Assembly (NCBI GenBank): GCA_938017505.1
Contig: CALIKV010000004.1
Coordinates: forward strand, 1 to 46,847
DNA length: 46,847 bases
Origin: an uncultured Sulfolobales archaeon
GTDB taxonomy: Archaea > Thermoproteota > Thermoprotei_A > Sulfolobales > NBVN01
Reading direction: 5' to 3'
Part shown: piece by piece, positions 33,359 to 42,138 of the stretch
How the letters are laid out: each line of letters starts with the position of its first letter
Numbering within the stretch: the first letter of the stretch is position 1
The notes under the pieces: model-generated
The model's input: the letters and a program-made list of their open reading frames with translations, nothing else
Databases searched by the model: none
What the model was told of the DNA's origin: nothing
Made by a program: the position numbers and the translations under genes

Positions 33359-33359
33359 C

Positions 33360-34274
33360 TTACTTCTCTAAAGTGTTCCTAATGGACTCTAATATTTCTT
33401 CCGTCGCATCTAGGTACTCCACTAAGTCGCTTGGCGCCCTGTAGTTAACCGTGTTTAAGACTACGACCCTGCTTACGCCTGAAGAACTCAGCCTCTTCAA
33501 GGCGTCGCCGACGAAGAGCCCGTGGGACGCGATGACGTAAACGTCGCCAGCACCCCGCTCAACCAAGCACTTCGCTAGGTTGACTATGGTGCCGCCCGTG
33601 CTTATTATGTCGTCAATTATCACTACGTTAACCCCCTTCATGTTCACTTCCTCCGGTATCTGGTGTGTCACCTCCCCAGTCACTCTGTCCCTGAACTTAC
33701 TCACAACTACGTGATTGCATTCAAGCAGTTTAGCTACAGCCTCAACCCTTTTAGAGGCTCCCATGTCGGGTGCTAGGAGGACGTAAGGAGGTCTCACAGC
33801 CCTCCTCACGTAATCAGCAAACGTCCTGGCTGGGACCACGTTAACCACTAAGTTGCTGAACTCCTCCTTCAACCTATCGCTATGTATGTCCACCACGAAT
33901 AACTTCCGCACCCCTAGACCAGTAAGTATCCTCAGGAGGGCTCTTCCGCTTACCACCTCACCCTCAAGGAACTCCTTGTCCTGCCTGCTGTAAGCTAAGT
34001 ACGGTGCTACGATGTATAATTCCTTAAAGCCCTTAAAGTTGAAGTACTCAACGGCGAAGAGCAACTCCATGAGTGAGCGGTTCTGCTCCGGGTACGTCGT
34101 CAGCGTGAGGATGATGGGCTCGCTGACCCGACTCGGGAGTCTCATGTAGAGCTCCCCGTCAGGGAATGCCTTATACCACGCGCTAGTGTGAGCGCATCTC
34201 ATGACAGAGGCAAGTCTTTCTCCAATACCTGGGTCTGAGGGTAGTGAGATCACGTGCACGCGACTACACCACAT
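33360..34274 (-). CDS. prs: Ribose-phosphate pyrophosphokinase (PRPP synthase)
   Basis: 304 aa. Seen: AYSRQDKEF (ATP loop), the ribose-5-phosphate-binding VVIIDDIISTGG (PRPP signature) and DIHSD. Makes PRPP from ribose 5-phosphate and ATP for nucleotide and amino-acid synthesis. Short archaeal form. First gene of the prs-trm-rnz operon; divergent from a radical SAM gene. Confidence 0.9.
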   Translation of the reverse strand: MWCSRVHVISLPSDPGIGERLASVMRCAHTSAWYKAFPDGELYMRLPSRVSEPIILTLTTYPEQNRSLMELLFAVEYFNFKGFKELYIVAPYLAYSRQDKEFLEGEVVSGRALLRILTGLGVRKLFVVDIHSDRLKEEFSNLVVNVVPARTFADYVRRAVRPPYVLLAPDMGASKRVEAVAKLLECNHVVVSKFRDRVTGEVTHQIPEEVNMKGVNVVIIDDIISTGGTIVNLAKCLVERGAGDVYVIASHGLFVGDALKRLSSSGVSRVVVLNTVNYRAPSDLVEYLDATEEILESIRNTLEK

Positions 34275-34418
34275 AGATCTTTATTCACCGCACTAAATAA
34301 CTACAGTCACTACACCGTATCAAAGTTAAATTAAGTGAAACCGTTAGCAATAGGGCAGGGGCGGATTCCGAAGAACCCGCGACTGAAGCCCCGTCTAAAG
34401 TGTGGGAGGAGGTCAGTA

Positions 34419-35444
34419 ATGCGTGAGGGCAGACTGTACAGTAAGCGGCCTAACAGCGCTAAGGTTGATTGCATGGTGTGTGAGAGGGGGTGTGTTATAG
34501 GTCCGGGGATGACCGGTATCTGCGGGAATTACGTGAACCTCAACGGGAGGCTCTACTCCGTCGGATACGGTAGGTTAAGCGCCTTCGAGAGCAGGCCGAT
34601 AGAGATCAAGCCATTATACCACTACTGGCCTAACAGCACCGCCCTAACATTCTCTACATGGGGATGTAATTTCTATTGCCCGTGGTGTCAGAATCACTAC
34701 CTGAGCTTCACCCGCCCAAGACTAGAGGACCCTGTAATAGGGCCAGATCACCTGGTCGAGTTAGCTGTGGCGTCAGGTGATGAAGGTCTCTCGGCAAGCT
34801 TTAACGAGCCCACGGTCAACTACGAGTACCTGCTGGACGTAGCCCAGGTAGCGAGGGCCAGCGGACTATACCTCTCAATAGTGACTAACGGCTACCAATC
34901 GTTGAGTGCGCTAACCGAGTTGGTCGAGGCGGGTTTTGACGGCTGGTGTGTAGATATAAAGGGATGCCCGGGGATAAAGAAAGCCCTAGTCAACATAGAT
35001 CACTCGAAGGTCTTCAGAAACGCGAGAAAGATCCTGGACTTAGGAGGGCATGTGGAGATGGTATACCTAGTTGTAACGAACACCAACGATTATGAAGAGT
35101 GCTTCAAGTGGATAATCAACACACACCTCTCCGAACTAGGACCTGAGACGCCGCTTCACATAAACAGGTACTATCCAGCGCATAAATGGGGAGAGAGACA
35201 AACCCCTCTGGAGGAGTTACTTGACATGTACGATAAGTCCTTGAGAGAGGGGATAGAGTACGTATACGTGGGGAATCTAGGAGACCCCGACCTGGAGACA
35301 ACTAGATGCCCTAAATGTGGTAAGACCCTCATACAACGACAGAGCTATAGAGTAAAGTTCTTCAACCTAAGTAGCGAGGGAGGACATTACAGATGCCCCC
35401 GATGTGGTAACAAGATACCTATTAGGGGGAGGTACGTAGCCTAG
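34419..35444 (+). CDS. Radical SAM protein of the pyruvate formate-lyase activase-like type with C-terminal zinc ribbon
   Basis: 341 aa from the chosen ATG 34419, which has GGGAGGAGG (34404-34412) 6 bp upstream; the GTG at 34335 lies only ~10 bp from the TATA-like box and is unlikely. N-terminal C..C....C motif (DCMVCERGCVIG...GICGN), radical SAM CNFYCPWC, then NEPT and a C-terminal CPKCG...CPRCG ribbon. Same architecture as the AmmeMemoRadiSam protein at 39610, so it is a paralogue. Substrate unknown. Confidence 0.85.
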   Translation: MREGRLYSKRPNSAKVDCMVCERGCVIGPGMTGICGNYVNLNGRLYSVGYGRLSAFESRPIEIKPLYHYWPNSTALTFSTWGCNFYCPWCQNHYLSFTRPRLEDPVIGPDHLVELAVASGDEGLSASFNEPTVNYEYLLDVAQVARASGLYLSIVTNGYQSLSALTELVEAGFDGWCVDIKGCPGIKKALVNIDHSKVFRNARKILDLGGHVEMVYLVVTNTNDYEECFKWIINTHLSELGPETPLHINRYYPAHKWGERQTPLEELLDMYDKSLREGIEYVYVGNLGDPDLETTRCPKCGKTLIQRQSYRVKFFNLSSEGGHYRCPRCGNKIPIRGRYVA

Positions 35445-35454
35445 CTCTCGGACC

Positions 35455-36120
35455 TCAGCCGTAGCCAAGCATGTTGTATATTCTATGGAGGTAGCCAAGT
35501 ATTATGGCGTCTTTCACGCCTAGAGGCGGGTCTATGAATAAATATATTCTTTCCTCCCCCTTGATCTCCCTAACTAGCCTCTCGGTTATCAGGGCGGCTG
35601 GGTCAGGTATTTTAATTCTATTCTGGATATCTTGGAAGGACTCGAAGGGCTTCTTCCTCTCTTCTAGAATTATCCACATAGTTTTCTTTCCTATACCCGG
35701 TATTAGTTCTAGTGAGTGTAGCTTAATGGTAACTGGGGCTGCTATGTTGAAGAACATTATGAAGACTTTCTCCAGATCCTTAACAGCTGCCTTGACGGCC
35801 TCAGGAAGATATGATTTAGCTACCGTGGTTAACTCATTGTAAAGGATCGGTTCACCCCAAACATACCCAACCTTATCCCTCAACTCTCTAAATTTGAAGC
35901 TAACACATACTTTCTCCCCCTGCGAGACTGCAACTCCTGGCTTAGGATGGAACTCTATTAATGTGAAGTGAGTGCATCCCACGGCTTGTGCAAGGGGTTT
36001 GTTCTTATGTGACGGGTGATGTGCGTCAAGCGGGTTGCCTCCAGGCATAAAATCGAGGACTATAGCGAAGTCCTCTCTAGTCACTCTCTTCTCACCACTA
36101 GAGGGTCCTCTGATGCCCAT
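35455..36120 (-). CDS. DUF655 (OB-fold plus helix-hairpin-helix) protein
   Basis: 221 aa. N-terminal half strand-rich (OB-like), then LIPGIGKKTMW, a helix-hairpin-helix DNA/RNA-binding motif, matching DUF655. In archaea this gene follows rpl21e and rpoF, as here, which suggests a role linked to ribosome or RNA handling. Function not established. Confidence 0.9.
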   Translation of the reverse strand: MGIRGPSSGEKRVTREDFAIVLDFMPGGNPLDAHHPSHKNKPLAQAVGCTHFTLIEFHPKPGVAVSQGEKVCVSFKFRELRDKVGYVWGEPILYNELTTVAKSYLPEAVKAAVKDLEKVFIMFFNIAAPVTIKLHSLELIPGIGKKTMWIILEERKKPFESFQDIQNRIKIPDPAALITERLVREIKGEERIYLFIDPPLGVKDAIILGYLHRIYNMLGYG

Positions 36121-36143
36121 AGAATATCCTCCTTCAGCAAGAG

Positions 36144-36470
36144 TTATTCGGCACAGTACGCGTTAACCGTGCTGAGCACGTTGTTTAGGAACTCGTTCTC
36201 GAACGTCTTGCTCTCGAAAATTAGCAGGATTCTTAAGGTGTCTAGGTCTCTAGGAACTATATTAGCTATCATCACCGCGGTGATTTCGCTCAACCCCATC
36301 TTACCGAGTTCCTCGGCTAGCTCATCGCCGCGCCCACACTTAGTGAACCTACGTATATAATCAAGAACGCGCATCTCTATGCTCTCGAGCTCAACCCCTC
36401 TCTCACTTAACCCTTCTAGGATTCTCCGAACTTCAGCATACGTTGCGTTCCTCGCCGCGATAACCTTCAT
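36144..36470 (-). CDS. rpoF: RNA polymerase subunit F (Rpb4)
   Basis: 108 aa, full length for archaeal RpoF. The N-terminal MKVIAARNATYAEVRRIL and the LSEITAVMIANIVPRDLDTL helix-hairpin region fit. It pairs with RpoE (Rpb7) to form the polymerase stalk. 23 bp upstream of DUF655 and 5 bp downstream of L21e, the usual archaeal order. Confidence 0.9.
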   Translation of the reverse strand: MKVIAARNATYAEVRRILEGLSERGVELESIEMRVLDYIRRFTKCGRGDELAEELGKMGLSEITAVMIANIVPRDLDTLRILLIFESKTFENEFLNNVLSTVNAYCAE

Positions 36471-36475
36471 TTACC

Positions 36476-36775
36476 TCACGCACTGGCAGGTCTTAAATGT
36501 TCAGGGTAAGTTACGACGGTTTTCTTCTTATCACCTAAGTAAAGCTCGACTAAGTACGCTCTACCCCTCCTACCCGCAACGATTCCTACCCTGCCTATAT
36601 ACCTCCTGTGCGGGAGTGCGTCGTGGATCGCTGGGTTAGGTATTATGTACACCTTATCGCCTACGTTGTACTCCCTTAAGACCTGGCTCAGAGGAGGGAT
36701 CGCACCCCTCTCCCTGACCCTCTTCTTCAGGAGTTTCCTTGTCCTGTGTCTATAGCCATGAGACGTCTTCACCAT
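36476..36775 (-). CDS. rpl21e: Ribosomal protein L21e
   Basis: 99 aa. KTSHGYRHRTRKLLKK at the start, then YNVGDKVYIIPNPAIHDALP and RVGIVAGRRGRAYLV, all characteristic. The ATG at 36775 is chosen over the GTG at 36784 because AGGTG precedes it at the right distance and homologues start with MVK. Heads the rpl21e-rpoF-DUF655 operon. Confidence 0.95.
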   Translation of the reverse strand: MVKTSHGYRHRTRKLLKKRVRERGAIPPLSQVLREYNVGDKVYIIPNPAIHDALPHRRYIGRVGIVAGRRGRAYLVELYLGDKKKTVVTYPEHLRPASA

Positions 36776-36858
36776 CAACCACACCTGGTTAATATTAACG
36801 GATATTCCTTAATAAAGCTAATCACCTGAACACGTTGAACCTCATTTGATCTAAGCAA

Positions 36859-37746
36859 CTAACCCCGGGCGCTCTCCGATCCCTCAGCATCTAACTCGCC
36901 ATAGTATATCTTCAGGTCCTCCAGAGTTAGCCTTTTGAAGTCTTTGATCTTCTTTTCGACCTCCTGCCTCTTCCTATCTAAAACCGCTTCCTCTTCGCTC
37001 CTCCTCTGAGCGGCTTTACGCCTTCTGTACTCCTCCTGCAGGTTGCGAAGCTCCCCGATCTTAGATGCGATCTCATTGGTTAGTTGATCCAGCCTCGTTC
37101 TAATTCCCTCAGAAGCCTTAACCAGCTCCTCTAGATCCTTCTTAGCCTCATCCCGTGCTTCCTTCAGCCTAAGCTCCCTCTCCCTCAGCGCGGTTATTTT
37201 ATCTGTTAACTCTGATATTTTCTTGTTTAGGTCCTCCAGAATTATTCTAAGGCTCTGATGCTCGGCTTTAATCGCTCTGTACTCCTCCTTCAGCCTCCTG
37301 CCTTCAACGAGCTTCTCTAGCTCTCCCTCAAGCCTCGATATCTCCTTAACGAGCTTGTTCTCAAGTTCTATCGGAAGCGACTCCGTTATTATCCTCCACT
37401 CTAGCCTCTCTATCTCCTCCTTGATCCTACTCAGGGAGTAGGGACCGCCCTCCCTGAAGTTATTCATGCTCTCCCTTACGTTAGTTAGCCTGCTCCTAGC
37501 CTCCCTCAGCTTACTCACTACCTCCCTCCTCCTTGTTATTAGGGAGTCTCTCTCCGCTCTAAGCCTGTTCTTAATCTCCCTCGTCTTCTCTAGTTCGTTC
37601 CTAGCATTACTTAGCTTGCTCCTCAACCCCGCTTTCTTATTACTTAACTCCCTGAGCTTCTCTATTAACTCGAAACTCTCGCTCTTAAGGGACTTAATCT
37701 CTTCCCTTACTTCATCCAGTCTCCTGAGCAGCTCCTCAACGCTCAA
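36859..37746 (-). CDS. Coiled-coil protein
   Basis: 295 aa, almost entirely heptad coiled coil rich in Glu/Lys/Arg/Leu (residues ~1-270), ending FKRLTLEDLKIYYGELDAEG. Related archaeal coiled-coil proteins lie near ribosomal genes. No enzymatic motif. Ends 83 bp before the L21e start, same strand; 6 bp after the AcdB gene, so likely co-transcribed with it. Confidence 0.7.
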   Translation of the reverse strand: MSVEELLRRLDEVREEIKSLKSESFELIEKLRELSNKKAGLRSKLSNARNELEKTREIKNRLRAERDSLITRRREVVSKLREARSRLTNVRESMNNFREGGPYSLSRIKEEIERLEWRIITESLPIELENKLVKEISRLEGELEKLVEGRRLKEEYRAIKAEHQSLRIILEDLNKKISELTDKITALRERELRLKEARDEAKKDLEELVKASEGIRTRLDQLTNEIASKIGELRNLQEEYRRRKAAQRRSEEEAVLDRKRQEVEKKIKDFKRLTLEDLKIYYGELDAEGSESARG

Positions 37747-37752
37747 CTAAGA

Positions 37753-38466
37753 CTACCTTACGAGGATCCTTGCGTCAGCCACCTTAGCTCCCTTGCCCTC
37801 CTCGAATACCATCACCGGGTTAAGGTCCACGTCGGTGACTGACTCCTGCTCCTCCATAAACCTGGCGAGCTTCATTATAATATCGACTATCGCCTCCTTA
37901 TCCCTCGGCGGAGTTCCTCTATAACCGTCAAGTATCTTAGCAGCCCTTATCTCGGTTAGCATGGTCTCGGCGTCGTGTCTAGTGAGTGGGGTTATCCTGA
38001 AGCTGACGTCCTTAAGAACCTCTACGAAAATCCCGCCCAGACCGAATATAAGCACAGGTCCGAACGTTGAGTCCCTCGTAGCGCCGACAATGACCTCGAG
38101 ACTTGAGGGTATCATCTCCTGGACCAGAACCCCGGCAACCTTGGCTTCAGGCGCCATCACCTTAACGCTCCTCATTATCTCGTCGAAAGCCCTGAGGACA
38201 TCCCCCCCTGAGGATAGGTTCAGCTTAACACCGCCCACGTCAGACTTATGAACTATGTCTGGACTCACAATCTTCAGGACGACCGGGTAACCTATCTCCT
38301 CAGCTAGCCTGAGGGCCTCCTCACCTGAGCTAGCTAGCCCGAACTTAGGGGCTGGGAATCCGTACTGAGTCAAGACCTCGTAGGCCTCATGCTCCAATAA
38401 CTTAGTTCTCCCCTCACTCCTCGCTTTACCGATCAAGGCCTCAACACGATCCTTAACACTATTCAT
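37753..38466 (-). CDS. acdB: ADP-forming acyl-CoA synthetase, beta (ATP-grasp) subunit
   Basis: 237 aa ATP-grasp_5 protein, the size of Pyrococcus AcdB. GYPVVLKIVSPDIVHKSDVG and the SSLEVIVGATRD..FGPVLIFGLGG block are typical nucleotide-grasp segments. With an alpha subunit (absent here) it converts acyl-CoA, ADP and Pi to acid, CoA and ATP, the main energy step of peptide fermentation. It would fit with the acyl-CoA output of the amino-acid module. Confidence 0.85.
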   Translation of the reverse strand: MNSVKDRVEALIGKARSEGRTKLLEHEAYEVLTQYGFPAPKFGLASSGEEALRLAEEIGYPVVLKIVSPDIVHKSDVGGVKLNLSSGGDVLRAFDEIMRSVKVMAPEAKVAGVLVQEMIPSSLEVIVGATRDSTFGPVLIFGLGGIFVEVLKDVSFRITPLTRHDAETMLTEIRAAKILDGYRGTPPRDKEAIVDIIMKLARFMEEQESVTDVDLNPVMVFEEGKGAKVADARILVR

Positions 38467-38538
38467 ACTGGTAAACCCCAGATATTAGTTGAACCGAATT
38501 TAAAAGCTATACGGAAGTCCCCTACCGTTGTCGGATAG

Positions 38539-38685
38539 TTAACTTATGACTACCCGTTCCACCTCTGCTTTAAACGCTTCATGAGCGGCTTTCGCCGCCA
38601 ACGGTGAAGGACTGTATATCGGGAGCCTAGAGCCACGCCCCATAACCATCGCGTGCCCATTCGGCTTACCCAGTCCGCCAAACAT
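38539..38685 (-). CDS. Possible short protein or gene remnant
   Basis: 48 codons from ATG 38685 to TAA at 38539-38541, with FGGLGKPNGHAMVMGRG, IYSPSP, then a helical end AAKAAHEAFKAEVERVVI. Codon pattern looks real, but no family is recognised and no clear ribosome site is visible. It lies alone in a 276-bp gap; it may be a gene tail whose front was lost. Confidence 0.3.
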   Translation of the reverse strand: MFGGLGKPNGHAMVMGRGSRLPIYSPSPLAAKAAHEAFKAEVERVVIS

Positions 38686-38742
38686 CGAGCACGCAATAGT
38701 AAAATGGATGAGAGTTAACTATATTGTTTCAGAACCCAGATT

Positions 38743-39561
38743 TTAGTCACTCCGCTGAGGCCCTCCGCTGTACTCCTCCGTCAGGAAATCCTCACCCCCG
38801 GCCAGAACTCTCTGAAACAACGCGTAGGCCTCATCAACGCCCCACAGTTCCTTTGACGACACTAGGACGACGTCCTTGAACACCTCCCTGAACACGTTAC
38901 AGAGTTCCTCGTTAACCTCCGGACTCAGGAAGAAGACGTCACTGCCAGAAGCCACACAACTGTAATACTCGCTGAGAAGCTGGAGCATGAACGGCTTAAC
39001 CCGTACCTCACTTGATTCGCCAGACATCTGCGGGCTGGCTATCAAATCAGCCTTATTAAGTATTAAAACCATTGGCAAGTTTAGTCTATACATCGTTGAG
39101 AGCGCAAGGAGTAACGCGGAGTAGCTTGAGTGAGGGCTTGAGGCGAAGTGTGAATCGATCATGAAAGCAACAACGGACTTACACCCCTTGGCAAGCTCCT
39201 TCAACACTATAGGCCCCAGTCTCCTGAAAGCAACTACCTCAAGCTGCCCTGGCAGGTCTATTAACGCGTAATTACCCCCTGCCTCATCGATCTCCTTCCT
39301 CAAGTCACCGACATAGTTAATCAGGTAGTCAACGCTGAGAACCAGAGCCCCGTTAGGACCTAAGCCGTACTTGACCATGAAGTCACGCGCGGTTATGTAG
39401 TTCCTCACGTCTACGTCAGGGACGTACGGCAGAACCTCCGCAGCCGGGTCTAGATTAACTTTAACCACGTCCAGCCCACTACCCTCCATCCACTGAGATA
39501 TGGCTGAGACGAACGTGGACTTACCGGACCCAGCTGGACCAGCTACCACCACGAAATACAT
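38743..39561 (-). CDS. GPN-loop GTPase
   Basis: 272 aa from ATG 39561, which is preceded by GGAGTGG and removes a non-conserved N-terminal extension. GPAGSGKST (G1), LGPNGALVL (GPN motif), DLPGQLE (G3) and LNKADL (G4) are present. Archaeal GPN proteins act as homodimers; eukaryotic relatives help assemble RNA polymerase II. Upstream rSAM gene is 48 bp away on the same strand. Confidence 0.9.
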   Translation of the reverse strand: MYFVVVAGPAGSGKSTFVSAISQWMEGSGLDVVKVNLDPAAEVLPYVPDVDVRNYITARDFMVKYGLGPNGALVLSVDYLINYVGDLRKEIDEAGGNYALIDLPGQLEVVAFRRLGPIVLKELAKGCKSVVAFMIDSHFASSPHSSYSALLLALSTMYRLNLPMVLILNKADLIASPQMSGESSEVRVKPFMLQLLSEYYSCVASGSDVFFLSPEVNEELCNVFREVFKDVVLVSSKELWGVDEAYALFQRVLAGGEDFLTEEYSGGPQRSD

Positions 39562-39609
39562 CGCAACCACTCCCTGACTTAAGAACCTCGTAATCAACTC
39601 TTAAATAGT

Positions 39610-40692
39610 TCATAGCCAGTGCCTGGAAGGTCTCCCACGCTTCAAATCACCGATGAGATTGATGCGGTAACCGCACTTCGGGCACACGCCACCCTCCTTA
39701 ACCCTCCACTCAGCGACGTAAAAACCATACCTACGTATGAGTAACTCACCGCAGTTAGGGCAGTACGTGTTCTCAAACGGATGTCCCGGTACATTACCTA
39801 CGTAGACGTACTGGAGGCCTTCACTCTTGGCCACCTCGGCAAGCCTCTCGAGAACCTTGACCGGAGTCTCCGGGAGGTCGTTCATTTTGTAGTTAGGGTA
39901 GAATCTGAGGAGGTGGAAAGGCACGTCGACCCCTAGGACGTCAATCAACCTCCTGACAAGTCTCCTCAAGTCCTCAACCCCCTCACCATATCTGGGGACG
40001 ACTAGATCCGTCACCTCTACGAAGACCCCCTTCCTCCTCATATCCGCCAGCGTGTCGAAAATAGGCTCTGGATCCGGGACCCCCATGAACTTCCTGTAGA
40101 AATCCTTGTTCGCGTTGCCCTTGAAATCCACCGTGGCAGCGTCCAGGAACTTCGAGAGCTCGTCGAAAGCCTCAGTGGTCATGTAGCCGTTAGTCACCAT
40201 CGTGTTGAATAAGCCGTTCTTCTCAGCTAAGGAAGCCACGTCAACCATGTACTCAAAGAAGATCGTTGGTTCGTTGTAGGTATAGCTAATCCCGTCAGCG
40301 CCCTCCCTCACAGCCTCCTCGACAACCGCCTCCGGAGGCGTGAAATCCCCGAAAACCTCCTCCCTCCTCGACTGGCTTAACGTCCAGTTCTGACAGAACA
40401 TACACATGAAGTTACATCCAGCCGTGGAGATTGAGAAGACATACGACCCGGGATGGAAGTGGGTCAGCGGCTTCTTCTCGATAGGATCTACGTTGGCTGC
40501 AGTGAGCAGGCCATAGACCAGAGTATATAGGGTCCCGCCTTTATTGAACCTGACACCGCAAGCGCCGAAACCGCCGTCGCTTATAGGGCATCTCTTATAG
40601 CATAGGTTGCAACGCACTTTGCCGTCGCTAACCCTCACCCAGTGCTTAGCCTCCTTAACCCAGGGCCTACTTAAATCAGGCGCTTTACCCAT
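39610..40692 (-). CDS. amrS: AmmeMemoRadiSam system radical SAM enzyme
   Basis: 360 aa. N-terminal RCNLCYKRCPI, GFGACGVRFN; radical SAM CNFMCMFC (Cys-x3-Cys-x2-Cys), YNEPTIFFEY, then VYVGNVPGHPFENTYCPNCG and a C-terminal zinc ribbon. This is the AmrS family, usually linked with AMMECR1 (AmrB) and Memo proteins; neither is in the window. Reaction not known. Paralogue at 34419. Confidence 0.9.
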   Translation of the reverse strand: MGKAPDLSRPWVKEAKHWVRVSDGKVRCNLCYKRCPISDGGFGACGVRFNKGGTLYTLVYGLLTAANVDPIEKKPLTHFHPGSYVFSISTAGCNFMCMFCQNWTLSQSRREEVFGDFTPPEAVVEEAVREGADGISYTYNEPTIFFEYMVDVASLAEKNGLFNTMVTNGYMTTEAFDELSKFLDAATVDFKGNANKDFYRKFMGVPDPEPIFDTLADMRRKGVFVEVTDLVVPRYGEGVEDLRRLVRRLIDVLGVDVPFHLLRFYPNYKMNDLPETPVKVLERLAEVAKSEGLQYVYVGNVPGHPFENTYCPNCGELLIRRYGFYVAEWRVKEGGVCPKCGYRINLIGDLKRGRPSRHWL

Positions 40693-40836
40693 AAAACATC
40701 ACCTGAACTGACTTCCTCCAATCCCCTACTCATAGATTAGGGTTTCATAACTAATAAGAGATGATCCAAGCGTTCACTCAACACTTAAGAAGGTCGTTAA
40801 TATAGAGCAGTGAAGTAGTGTCTATGGGTTACTAGC

Positions 40837-41553
40837 ATGGGTCAGCAGGGTTTGAGGCTGGTGTTGGTAGGGCCTGAGGGGAGGGTGAACATGGGTTTTG
40901 TCTTAAGGCTTGCAAGGAATTTCGGCATTGAGGATCTCTGCGTAGCGGACCCTCAATTCAACCTGGACGACGTTGAGGTCAGGGAGTTTGCCGCTAGAGG
41001 CGCTGAGCTGCTGGATAGAGTGGCCGTCAAGGCCAGCCTCGACGAGTGTCTTTCAGGCGTGAGGCTGTCCATATGTACTACATCTATAGGGTTTTTAGAA
41101 TCAGATGTTCTAAGGCAGTCACTACCACCGCATCTATTGAAATACGTCCTGCCTAGGTCAGGCACCGTGGCCCTGGTCTTCGGTAGGGAGAGCGTGGGGC
41201 TCAGGAGGGAGGAGTTAGAGAAGTGCGATCTAGTCTCCTCCCTGGATACAGGGACTGACTACAACGTTCTCAACCTCTCGCACGCGGTCGGCATATACCT
41301 CTACGAGCTACGTAGGGGAGAGGTCTCGGAAGCCTACGAGAGGAACGAGTGTGCTGAGGACGTCTTGAAGGCCTTGAGGAGAGAGTTGGAAGAGCTTAAG
41401 ACCCTGAGCGATGATGAGAAAGGGATTAGGGCGCTTAAGAACCTAGTGTTCAGGGCTAACCCTAGGAACCCTGAGTGTGGAGCCCTCTACAGATTGTTGA
41501 AGAAGATCATATTTAAGCTGAAGAGGCCTGAGTGCGGGGACGTTCACGCTTAA
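40837..41553 (+). CDS. SpoU-family tRNA/rRNA 2'-O-methyltransferase (TrmJ-like)
   Basis: 238 aa. VLVGPEGRVNMGFVLRLARN, ALVFGRESVGLRREEL and YNVLNLSHAVGIYLYEL are the three SPOUT (SpoU) motifs forming the knot and SAM site. The closest functional group is archaeal TrmJ (Cm32), with a helical C-terminal part. Downstream of it is the L10e gene with its own TATA-like box inside the end region. Confidence 0.85.
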   Translation: MGQQGLRLVLVGPEGRVNMGFVLRLARNFGIEDLCVADPQFNLDDVEVREFAARGAELLDRVAVKASLDECLSGVRLSICTTSIGFLESDVLRQSLPPHLLKYVLPRSGTVALVFGRESVGLRREELEKCDLVSSLDTGTDYNVLNLSHAVGIYLYELRRGEVSEAYERNECAEDVLKALRRELEELKTLSDDEKGIRALKNLVFRANPRNPECGALYRLLKKIIFKLKRPECGDVHA

Positions 41554-41557
41554 ATAC
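41550..41557 (+). promoter_or_regulatory. TATA box before the L10e gene
   Basis: CTTAAATA, predicted start near 41580; SD-like GGTGA lies at 41581-41585 before TTG 41591. Confidence 0.45.
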
Positions 41558-41590
41558 CTTGGATTAACGTAGTGTTTAGTGGTGAGTGAG

Positions 41591-42130
41591 TTGCCTTTGA
41601 GGCCGGCGAAGTGCTATAAGGACATGCATAAACCCCCGTACACTAGGAGGGAGTACATCGACGGCATCCCTCAGTCGAAGATAGGTAAGTTCACGATGGG
41701 TAACCCGCGCGGGGATTACGACCTACTTATCGAGCTGGTCTCACTAGAGAACGTGGTGGTTAGGCATAACAGTCTTGAGGCCGCTAGAGTCATGGCTCAC
41801 AAGTACTTGAACAGGTACATCGGCGAGGATAAGTACTTCTTAGTGGTTAGGCAGTACCCGCATCACGTTCTCAGGGAGAATAAGATGATGGCCTTCGCCG
41901 GGGCTGATAGGCTTCAGGACGGTATGCGCAAGGCCTTCGGCAAGCCTATCGGGGTGGGCGCTAGAGTGTTCTACGGTAGCGTAATAGCTGAGGTCAGAAT
42001 CCCTGCTAAGCACCTGCCTCAAGCTAAGGAAGCACTGAGGCTCTTCAGAGATAAGATAGGGGTTAGAACAACGCTGGAGGTAAGGGAGCTGAAGCCTGGT
42101 CAAGCTAAGGCTCCTGAAGGAGGCACGTAA
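41591..42130 (+). CDS. rpl10e: Ribosomal protein L10e/uL16
   Basis: 179 aa from TTG 41591 (PLRPAKCYKDMHKPPYTRRE, the normal family start); GTG 41579 would add four residues. Contains IGKFTMGNP, KMMAFAGADRLQDGM and RVFYGSVIAEVRIPA, typical. Large-subunit protein near the peptidyl-transferase centre. Followed 8 bp later by dph2. Confidence 0.9.
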   Translation: MPLRPAKCYKDMHKPPYTRREYIDGIPQSKIGKFTMGNPRGDYDLLIELVSLENVVVRHNSLEAARVMAHKYLNRYIGEDKYFLVVRQYPHHVLRENKMMAFAGADRLQDGMRKAFGKPIGVGARVFYGSVIAEVRIPAKHLPQAKEALRLFRDKIGVRTTLEVRELKPGQAKAPEGGT

Positions 42131-42138
42131 ACGCAGCA

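Noticed and set aside
37466-37750. Leu/Ser-rich plus-strand frame that looks like a membrane protein
   Set aside because: It is the antisense of the Lys/Glu-rich coiled-coil gene, which always gives Leu/Ser-rich shadows.
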